64,000 nt of DNA from Bacteroidota bacterium (lineage in GTDB: Bacteria > Bacteroidota > Bacteroidia > Bacteroidales > JAADJA01). Made by a program: the position numbers and the translations under genes. The notes under the pieces are model-generated. The model was not told where the DNA came from, did not search any database, and saw only the letters and a program-made list of their open reading frames with translations. The stretch spans positions 456,146 through 520,145 of the forward strand of contig JAHLKX010000002.1 in NCBI GenBank assembly GCA_020444515.1. Reading direction: 5' to 3'. Shown here in pieces: positions 48,901-53,605 of the stretch; position 1 is the first letter of the stretch, and each line of letters begins with the position of its first letter.

Positions 48901-51329
48901 AATCTTCAGAAATAAAGCTCCAACACAGGAAAGATGGTAAACCAATATTATCCATTTCAGATGCTTATCCTGACAAAAATTTATTTAACGGCATTGATAT
49001 TTCAATAGCAGATTGCGGATCATATTCAGTCGCATTTATTGGTCCTGGCAAGGTGGGCGTGGATATCGAACAGCTTGAATACCGTGATGCCGAAACATGG
49101 CTTGGTTTATTGGGAAGAGATGGATATAATCTTGCACTTGAAATTACTGAAACAACCAATGAGATTTTCGATGTATCAGCAACACGGGTTTGGACATTAA
49201 TTGAAGCATCGAAAAAGGCGAATAATTTAATAAGAATAGTACCTGCAAATAAAATCAATTTTTTGGGTGGTTCATGGTTGTCCTTTTCAATAAACGGTCA
49301 GGAAATAATTTGCGGAAATTTGGTAAATAGGAATACACAAAACCTACTGTCAATTTGCTATGAACCGACTGAAATAATAAATTCTGATAACATCCATTTA
49401 ACTAAGTCTTTTGATATTATTGAAAAAGAATTTAGGGAACAAATGGATAAATTTACAATCGAATTTAAAGGGAACAGTATTGATAATGAACCATCCGGTA
49501 ATTATTTAAAATTCGACGAATTCATATTAGACCTTTGTAACAAGCTTGAAGAATTAACAAAAATTTATAGTCCGGAACTGTTGATGGATTATAGAAAGAG
49601 ATTTTATTCATTGTTTGAGCATTATTCTAAGAAAAGTACAGTTTTCAAAAGGTGCTTATTAAAGCCAGAAGGATATCCAGGTGATTATGTTTTAATGAAC
49701 AATATTTATAAGAATGAAATTTTGTCAAATGGTATTGGTTACTATTTAGATAAAAGATTTCTAAAGGCCGAATCGACTGAATCAATAAGACAGCGCTCAA
49801 ATTGGGTTATTAAAAATATTTCAAAACAAATTAATTCAACTGGTTTAAATAGTGTCACTATATTGGATATTGGTTGTGGACCTATGTATTTAGAAAAAGA
49901 ATTAATCAATTACAATAATAAAACTGATTTTAATATTATAGGAGTAGATTATGATAAAAATGCGTTAAATTTTGCGAAAAATGAAATTCAATCAAAAGCT
50001 AAATCCTTCAAATCATTTCAATTAAATATTTTAGACCCTGTTAAATTGAAAGAGGTTTTAAATGAAATTTCTGAAGTTGACTTTATTATTTGTATGGGTT
50101 TATTTGATTATTTGAGCAATGATAAGGCCATTGGTCTTATTAAAGGAATTAAAGCAGCTTGTAAATCAACTACGGAACTCTTCATTGGAAATTATCAACC
50201 CAATCTTACTAACAGAACAGAAATGGAATGGATGCTTGATTGGTGGTTGGAATATAAGGACCAAGATCAAATTGAAAACATATTAATTAAAGCAGGAATA
50301 AATAGTTTTAATATTCAACTGGATAAAACGGGAAATTATTTATTGGTAAAGGCAAATTGTTATGATTCAAATATTGATAATTTTATGCACCTTTATTTTG
50401 AAACTCTTTCACGGTATAGTGCCGATTTTAAAAATGATCCATCAGATTCAAATACTGAGAATCATTACAAAAAATTCAAACAATTAATTGATTCATTGAA
50501 GGAAATTGAAAAATATGAGAAATCCCTGTCTCAATCAGAAATAATTGATTACAGGAAAAAATTTCAGTCAAGATTAATTCCATTCATTAAGGATTCTCAA
50601 ATATTTAGTCATAGTTTATTAAAGCCGTTAGGATATGCAGGAGATTTCCAATTACTTGAAAAACTTTCTAAAGAAGAAATCAATACGAACGGAATTGCTT
50701 ATCATTTCGATAGAATTCAAATTGATTATCCGGCGACAGTTGCCGTAAAAAACAGAATTAACTGGATTTCAAGTGAAGTGTTAAAAATGCTTGAAAATAG
50801 AAATTCCAAGAAATTAAAAATATTAGATATAGGGATTGGAGCAGGACCTATTGAACGCAAATTAATTCGAATTGACAACAGAATAGAAATAGAATTGGTT
50901 GGGGTAGATTTTGAAAAAAAAGCACTCGACTTTCTGAACAATGAATTCATCGGAACCAAGGTTTCATTTAGTCCTGTTCATTTAAATTTAAGGGATAAAG
51001 ATGCACCAAATACACTTAAAAAACTTTCTGAAGAGGTTGACATTTGTTTAGCTGTTGGCATACTTGAAGCCTTTAATGACAAGGAAGCAATTGAAATCCT
51101 CAAGCACATTTTAAACGGGTTGCCCAAAAATTCAGTTTTATTTACTGAGAATTATTTGCAGGATCATCCTTCAAGGTTTTTCATGGAATGGTATATGGAT
51201 TTTTATCTTGGATACAGATCGCAGGAACAATTGGTCAGAATGATCGAAGCAACTGGAGTTAGCATTACTGATCTGCAAGTCAAAACCGATGATACCAATA
51301 GTTTAGCTCTAATAAAAGTCATTAAATAA
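42993..51329 (+). CDS. Enediyne-type iterative polyketide synthase (KS-AT-ACP-KR-DH-PPTase) fused to two tandem SAM methyltransferases
   Basis: A 2778-residue type I PKS. KS (5-465): ELWQNVLAGRR and HWLALDTTA match enediyne KSs; active-site Cys213 in DGACSSS, His347 in EGHGTGTP, His386 in NIGHCKAA. AT (about 590-900): Ser685 in GHSLGE and HAFH at 788-791, implying malonyl-CoA. ACP: Ser1062 in LNLDSIRAG. KR: SGGGKGIT (1348-1355), Tyr1497 and Asn1501. DH: His1628 in HxxxGxxxxP. PPTase (about 1960-2110): VGVDIE with Asp2024 and WTLIEASKK from Trp2067. This order is that of enediyne PKSs (SgcE, CalE8). Beyond it, unlike them, lie two homologous methyltransferases (2160-2460, 2470-2778) with motifs LDIGCG (2291-2296) and LDIGIGAG (2611-2618). 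A thioesterase gene follows after 8 bases. Confidence 0.93.
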   Translation: MKKNNSIAIIGMACTAPGAHSPEELWQNVLAGRRYFRKAPDERMPRKWYYDPDPEAPGKTYCDQMAVITDWVFDPYKFKIAPITQNASDIAHWLALDTTAQLFENLKLDLNAIDKARVGIILGNSLAGEFSRSHNMALRVPFIKRTLEEFLKLNKFSSDQAEQFTESFLKFYKAPLPEPNEDTLAGNMSNVIAGRIAYNFDFGGGAYAVDGACSSSLLSVVHGCNALMNGELDFAVASGVDVSLDPFEIVGFAKTKALTKSDIKPYDKNADGMLPGEACGILLLEREEDAIKNGHYIHAVLKGWGYSSDGRTGGITAPKVEGQMRALNNAYKVAGYPISSVQLFEGHGTGTPVGDAVELECIKRLLDNAGSENISRIGSLKSNIGHCKAAAGVMGIIKATLALNRKILPPTTNCTEPSPVFGLPLNNFEPATKPEIWKSNGKPRRASVSGMGFGGSNGHVTLEEANPKGKPIENDLNLLFSSQKTEIIFLDADSPEDLNLKVKNLIPIANRICRAELTDLSAALSKKIEKRKYRLAIIAESPWNLYDQLTNINRWLDENRSPEEIHNPSEGLYIGEAKDTIKIAGLFPGQGSHFINMGEQLKERYKFINELYEASDKSVKDIFPDLLSTRIFTNFFRLSDEQLKVFENTLKNTGTAQPAIVLSSMAMLKMLEYFGIQPDVCLGHSLGEISAMAASGIFDEEMAVRIAALRGKSKTDLDIPDPGAMAATVAPSEKVEEILKEFKNEIIAVANYNSPSQTVVSGSSSAVEHFVQKCKEYNYACRLLPVSHAFHSEIVAPASVAFEKSLIEIDLDNKIKKGKSLSRFISTATGDYLKKDADIIKLLSEHIRKPVRFIEAVEKANEECPDLWIEIGPGGVLSGLVKTITGNDTVCLTSNIKGEELFTSLNHLLAQCFVSGVNIKTDRLFDFRFYREFDPENYNPVFITNPCERKVNIEELGLGENQLIGSGLLPEMEGVNQYLEHRKEYIKELIELDFKHFKHTSRVQGDTSETEKPAALPKQEEKIESESDYVGFAINWISKRTGIPKERIKPEMRLRDDLNLDSIRAGELVITLSKEMQAEKTIGDPSVFANSKISDIIVQISLNSKKEDDHQSLIKNQIDKVDNSVVSQHWVNTFLIKRMEYPLDSSNYIPFEKNSQLSIVCDEKDFQFSDLTRLLNRKNIEPQVISWENISEINTKSNNLLLILPSVKTPFFGQSADAFQNQWKTTLSKVYAVLKNNLDPTFNFPAGFRCMIVNLNNRNEQAENEYNAFHSLLKSLKLEHKEANFKMLSLPDSIRNITEIIVEEMEHFSERIYIEYDKDQRVTRVAAPIEKPGKHKLLLTKKDVIIVSGGGKGITFQHALALGKEYGVKLALLGTSPLPNLADEKENELAANLTLLEEKQISYVYIQCDVTDPESVKKAFVESEKGLGTVTGIFHGAGISRFNLFKDKSFEEFFECFEVKAFGLFNLLKTCKPEKLKMLHVISSVLGHTGMRSQCDYNFANAWLDGAVNHFKEKHPNTNCLTLGYTVWGETGLGKKMGALDYLKTVGVHPLTIDEGISSYLHILKTIKNGGNFVITGRLSNDLEANLFAPLQKMKGRFLERILRFVPQTEMVSEFTLSHETDLYLSEHIYNGTPIMPAVMEIEAMVQNVLQCMGTKQLPVLKNIRFHTPIIVPKGEKVTIRIMATARHLPCETHSFYVLIKSNTDQFDKNYIEAECIFENEVSLPEDLPLCPELGEPLPVNPDELSPYPLFQGKLFRRIEKIYKQEFEKDCITTIRVPEGERYFSEDYDKEIYFGSPAVRDSAYQSGLLIVSEGSLPDIIQEIRLTSNYSPGTILTVKLSKLIKKGPLAYEVSFALYNQDREVVAFENMLLKKPEKGALEPPLKKAKPINIDRIGSDLGALMPDFKHSVAILTKGELENAIENNEITNDEINRLREEYGEPRIQAVLSNLLVTRRAVVNFAKKYKGNSIKSSEIKLQHRKDGKPILSISDAYPDKNLFNGIDISIADCGSYSVAFIGPGKVGVDIEQLEYRDAETWLGLLGRDGYNLALEITETTNEIFDVSATRVWTLIEASKKANNLIRIVPANKINFLGGSWLSFSINGQEIICGNLVNRNTQNLLSICYEPTEIINSDNIHLTKSFDIIEKEFREQMDKFTIEFKGNSIDNEPSGNYLKFDEFILDLCNKLEELTKIYSPELLMDYRKRFYSLFEHYSKKSTVFKRCLLKPEGYPGDYVLMNNIYKNEILSNGIGYYLDKRFLKAESTESIRQRSNWVIKNISKQINSTGLNSVTILDIGCGPMYLEKELINYNNKTDFNIIGVDYDKNALNFAKNEIQSKAKSFKSFQLNILDPVKLKEVLNEISEVDFIICMGLFDYLSNDKAIGLIKGIKAACKSTTELFIGNYQPNLTNRTEMEWMLDWWLEYKDQDQIENILIKAGINSFNIQLDKTGNYLLVKANCYDSNIDNFMHLYFETLSRYSADFKNDPSDSNTENHYKKFKQLIDSLKEIEKYEKSLSQSEIIDYRKKFQSRLIPFIKDSQIFSHSLLKPLGYAGDFQLLEKLSKEEINTNGIAYHFDRIQIDYPATVAVKNRINWISSEVLKMLENRNSKKLKILDIGIGAGPIERKLIRIDNRIEIELVGVDFEKKALDFLNNEFIGTKVSFSPVHLNLRDKDAPNTLKKLSEEVDICLAVGILEAFNDKEAIEILKHILNGLPKNSVLFTENYLQDHPSRFFMEWYMDFYLGYRSQEQLVRMIEATGVSITDLQVKTDDTNSLALIKVIK

Positions 51330-51337
51330 TTGCTAAA

Positions 51338-51760
51338 ATGAGTGATAAAAAATATTTGGATTACGAACATTTAGTGACATTCAGCGACACTAATTCATAC
51401 GGGAATGTTTATTTCTCAAAGTACATTGATCTACAAGGCACGGTGCGCGAGAAATTCCTTTATGATAATTTGCCTGGAATTGTTGAAGAATTGAATTCAG
51501 GAAACTTTTTTGTAACTGAGTTTGCTCATATTGATTATAAAAATGAAGCAATTCTGTTTGACACAATAGTTGTCAGAATGACCATAATTGATCTATCCCG
51601 CACCCGGATTGAGTTCCAGTTTGATTATTTCAACAAAAAGACCAATGTATTGCTTGCACAAGGTAAACAAGCGGTAGTTTGGGTAAACGCCCAGCATCGC
51701 CCTGCCCTCATGCCGGATGAGTTGTATGATAAGGTGGTGGGGTATTTTGGGGAGGGATAA
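51338..51760 (+). CDS. Hotdog-fold thioesterase, enediyne-cassette type (SgcE10/CalE7-like)
   Basis: A 140-residue single hotdog domain. DYEHLVTFSDTNSYGNVYFSKYIDLQG in residues 6-32 (split here as DYEHLV, FSDTNSYGNVYF and YIDLQG) followed by REKFL reproduces the pattern of thioesterases that partner enediyne PKSs, where an Arg at this place and no acidic nucleophile are used. It should release the polyene chain from the PKS acyl carrier domain. The gene starts 8 bases after the PKS stop, so it is certainly in the same transcript and probably translationally linked. The same fold occurs in 4-hydroxybenzoyl-CoA thioesterases, but context favours the PKS partner role. Confidence 0.88.
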   Translation: MSDKKYLDYEHLVTFSDTNSYGNVYFSKYIDLQGTVREKFLYDNLPGIVEELNSGNFFVTEFAHIDYKNEAILFDTIVVRMTIIDLSRTRIEFQFDYFNKKTNVLLAQGKQAVVWVNAQHRPALMPDELYDKVVGYFGEG

Positions 51761-51800
51761 TAATATAAGAGATATTTATTAACCTAAAATATTATATGCA

Positions 51801-52424
51801 ATGGAAAATCATGAACGTGAAATTCTTTGGGGTTATTTAACCGAACTCCGTAAAGAGTTGGTCGAGAGCCAGAAAATCAGAACCCAGGTCATTGGTTTTA
51901 AGATCACTTTTGTAACTGCATTGATAGCTTTTATAGCAGCAAAACTATTATCAGATTACGAGAAAGTAGCTGAATTTAATAATCTATACTACTATTTGCT
52001 TTTAATACCTGCAGTTGCATCCTTGTTTTTTGATTTTCTTATTTATAGTTACAGTTTTTCAATCAAGCGCATAGGATTGTATATAAAACATGTGTTAGAA
52101 CCGAAACTAAAAGATTCATTAAAGGATTTTAATCAGGCTCTTTGGCAGGAGTATCTTGAGCAACCCTTTAATTCACAAAAACTAGCAAATACTGGAAATC
52201 TGGGACTTACAGCGGTCGCTGCTGTTATCGCTCTGATCCCAATCGTTCTATTCAGTACTATTATTTATTTCTCAATAATCATTGCCTTTGTTATTTTAGG
52301 TTTAATCGGAGTTGATGCTTATGCAATGAATTCATCAGGCAGGTTGATAAAAAAAGCGGATGACCACTTTGAAAACCTGAAACAAAATAAAAAAGGAAAT
52401 GAAAGAAATGAAAACGCAACCTAA
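51801..52424 (+). CDS. Small integral membrane protein of unknown function
   Basis: A 207-residue protein with a charged N-terminal helix (EREILWGYLTELRKELVES) and about four membrane helices: residues 33-50, 66-85, 131-150 and 155-175, then a charged tail (KADDHFENLKQNKKGNE). The arrangement resembles small cytosolic-sensor membrane proteins, but I recognise no family. It does not look like the enediyne-cassette membrane protein UnbU, which is longer. It lies 40 bases after the thioesterase gene and may share its transcript; a role in product export or self-protection is speculation. Base composition is low like its neighbours. Confidence 0.7.
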   Translation: MENHEREILWGYLTELRKELVESQKIRTQVIGFKITFVTALIAFIAAKLLSDYEKVAEFNNLYYYLLLIPAVASLFFDFLIYSYSFSIKRIGLYIKHVLEPKLKDSLKDFNQALWQEYLEQPFNSQKLANTGNLGLTAVAAVIALIPIVLFSTIIYFSIIIAFVILGLIGVDAYAMNSSGRLIKKADDHFENLKQNKKGNERNENAT

Positions 52425-52558
52425 CAGCCCATCATAGCCCATAGCCGGCTTAGGGTCATCAAGAAAAAGAATTGTAAATTTGAGCATAAGAAACATCAAT
52501 GAACATCAGAGTAGAGAAACGGCTACGGGCCATATGGGCAAAACGTTATTATTAAAGA

Positions 52559-52912
52559 ATGAAAAAATTAATCAATATATCAATGGTTGGAATTCTATTT
52601 CTATCGAGCTGTTGGGGAATTAATTCAAACGAATCTAATCCAGGTCATGATAAAATGAAAAATTGGTATGAAGGTGGAACATTGCATAGCGCAAAAATAT
52701 CAGCCTGGAAATCAGCAACAGATGAAAATAAATTAGCAACTTGTGCAGACTTTATGGCTGCTTATGACAATACTGTATCAATGTCAGTATTAAAGATAAG
52801 AGCAACAGAATTAAAAAGTTGCATTGATGAAGCAGTAAGAGGGCAGGATATGACAAATGATGATTCTGTAGCTTCAATTGCAGCTCTATGCACAAAGGCA
52901 TTAGGGTATTAA
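52559..52912 (+). CDS. Small exported protein, probable lipoprotein
   Basis: A 117-residue protein with signal peptide MKKLINISMVGILFLSSC; LSSC gives a lipobox Cys18. The mature part has WYEGGTLHSAKISAWKSAT, NKLATCADFMAAY and two further cysteines (TELKSCIDEAV, AALCTKALGY), so disulphide bonds are possible. Small hypothetical proteins with an EGGTLH...W..A...NKLATCAD pattern occur in several bacteria, from recall; their role is unknown. It is the last protein gene before tRNA-Gln, inside the putative island, and may be passenger cargo. Confidence 0.72.
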   Translation: MKKLINISMVGILFLSSCWGINSNESNPGHDKMKNWYEGGTLHSAKISAWKSATDENKLATCADFMAAYDNTVSMSVLKIRATELKSCIDEAVRGQDMTNDDSVASIAALCTKALGY

Positions 52913-52990
52913 TTAGCAAACATTATCCTCCATAAAACACACAACAACCTTTATTAATTGACACCACTATTAACACCACTTAAAACAAAA

Positions 52991-53017
52991 AGCCTGATAA
53001 TCAATACTTATCAGGCT
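52991..53017 (-). terminator. Minus-strand terminator next to tRNA-Gln fragment
   Basis: AGCCTGATAA at 52991-53000 pairs perfectly with TTATCAGGCT at 53008-53017 around a seven-base loop. On the minus strand it is followed by TTTTTGTTTT, so it would stop transcripts coming from the tRNA side. Confidence 0.8.
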
Positions 53018-53020
53018 AAT

Positions 53021-53039
53021 TAGTTGACCCGCAAGGATT
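53021..53039 (-). repeat. Copy of the tRNA-Gln 3' end (att-like)
   Basis: These 19 bases are identical to 53300-53318, which cover the acceptor and T-arm 3' side of tRNA-Gln plus three flanking bases. The copy keeps the same orientation as the tRNA and, like the tRNA, is followed on the minus strand by a terminator. It has the form of a displaced tRNA end left by site-specific integration. Confidence 0.75.
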
Positions 53040-53090
53040 ATTTCATGATCCTTCTAGTTCCCGAATTCCGAAAGAAAAACCGACGCCAAT
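53031..53090. repeat. 60-base direct repeat, copy 1
   Basis: Starts GCAAGGATTATTTCATGATC and matches 53136-53195 with one mismatch (53082 G versus 53187 C). The start-to-start distance is 105 bases. Its first bases overlap the tRNA-Gln fragment. Confidence 0.93.
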
Positions 53091-53135
53091 TACATTGGCT
53101 AATTTTTGTAATTCAGCAATAAGATCTTACTAAAA

Positions 53136-53195
53136 GCAAGGATTATTTCATGATCCTTCTAGTTCCCGAATTCCGAAAGAAAAACCCACGCCAAT
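53136..53195. repeat. 60-base direct repeat, copy 2
   Basis: Second copy of the 60-base repeat. Here the end of the repeat forms the left arm of a plus-strand terminator hairpin, which copy 1 cannot form as well because of its different downstream sequence. Confidence 0.93.
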
Positions 53196-53217
53196 CTTTG
53201 TTGGCGGGTTTTTTTAT
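53183..53217 (+). terminator. Plus-strand terminator
   Basis: CGCCAA at 53189-53194 pairs with TTGGCG at 53201-53206, extended by CCC/GG with a one-base bulge, and is followed by seven T. It would end plus-strand transcripts coming from the island genes. Confidence 0.8.
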
Positions 53218-53263
53218 TTCCCCGTTTCGCTCAAACTGGCGTTTGGCTCACGGACCAATAAAA

Positions 53264-53297
53264 AAACCTTCAGCCATCCGGCTGAAGGTTTTTCTTT
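53264..53297 (-). terminator. Bidirectional terminator downstream of tRNA-Gln
   Basis: AAACCTTCAGCC at 53264-53275 pairs perfectly with GGCTGAAGGTTT at 53280-53291 around a four-base loop. T-runs stand on both strands outside the stem. On the minus strand it lies 12 bases past the tRNA-Gln 3' end and should terminate that transcript. Confidence 0.9.
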
Positions 53298-53302
53298 CTT
53301 AG

Positions 53303-53373
53303 TTGACCCGCAAGGATTCGAACCTTGACAGGCAGAACCAAAATCTGCAGTGCTACCGTTACACCACGGGTCA
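53303..53373 (-). tRNA. tRNA-Gln (anticodon TTG)
   Basis: On the minus strand the acceptor stem is TGACCCG pairing with CGGGTCA, with discriminator A. The D arm contains GTGTAACGGTAGCAC, the anticodon stem is GCAGA/TCTGC around loop TTTTGGT, giving anticodon TTG for glutamine codon CAA, and the T arm contains GGTTCGAATCC. Length 71 bases; CCA is not encoded. It has a consensus promoter upstream and a terminator 12 bases downstream, so it is a single-gene transcript. Confidence 0.96.
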
Positions 53374-53404
53374 AATCAGATTTCATCGTTTTGAAATCGG
53401 GCTG

Positions 53405-53435
53405 CAAAAGTAATAATTATTTTAAGTTTCTCAAA
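53405..53435 (-). promoter_or_regulatory. Promoter of tRNA-Gln
   Basis: On the minus strand TTTG (53435-53432), exactly 19 bases, then TACTTTTG (53412-53405). This is a full match to the Bacteroidetes TTTG-N19-TAnnTTTG consensus and lies about 32 bases ahead of the mature tRNA 5' end. Confidence 0.88.
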
Positions 53436-53605
53436 TAATTCCATTTTTTTTATGAGATAAGTTACAATGATAAAGATTAAAAGGCTTCTCTAACAGGCAA
53501 ATTGAAAATCAAAACGAGGGCGTTAATTTTCGTTAATTAATTATAATTAAATCCAGCTCATGAATCGAAATTCCGTATTTTCGCCATCTGAATCAGAAAC
53601 TGTTC

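Larger units (their letters stand above)
52913..53302. other. Intergenic region with stacked hairpins, tRNA fragment and 60-base direct repeats
   Basis: No intact gene. It contains a minus-strand terminator (52991-53017), a 19-base copy of the tRNA-Gln 3' end (53021-53039), two 60-base direct repeats (53031-53090 and 53136-53195), a plus-strand terminator (53183-53214) and a bidirectional terminator (53264-53291). On the minus strand both repeats can be read as the peptide GVGFSFGIRELEGS followed by a stop, perhaps the tail of a lost gene. Confidence 0.7.
40687..53373. mobile_element. Putative genomic island inserted at tRNA-Gln
   Basis: Left edge: terminator followed by TTGGCCCGCAA (40687-40697), 10 of 11 bases identical to TTGACCCGCAA at the 3' end of tRNA-Gln (53303-53313); the flanking terminators are also alike over about 55 bases. 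A better copy of the tRNA end, also preceded by a terminator, is at 53021-53039. All three are in the same orientation, as expected when an element integrates at a tRNA 3' end. The interior contains low-GC genes and a rare PKS. No integrase is visible, and the left copy is imperfect, so this is an inference. Confidence 0.4.

Noticed and set aside
42993..51329. Reading the PKS as a PUFA synthase (PfaA type).
   Set aside because: Only one ACP is present, the PPTase is fused in cis, and the KS text and adjacent thioesterase match enediyne-type systems.
51801..52424. Membrane protein as the enediyne-cassette UnbU homologue.
   Set aside because: It is too short and its four-helix layout with charged ends does not resemble that family as I know it.
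52913..53302. The two 60-base repeats as a CRISPR array.
   Set aside because: Only two copies, repeat too long, spacer absent or unlike a spacer, and no cas genes.
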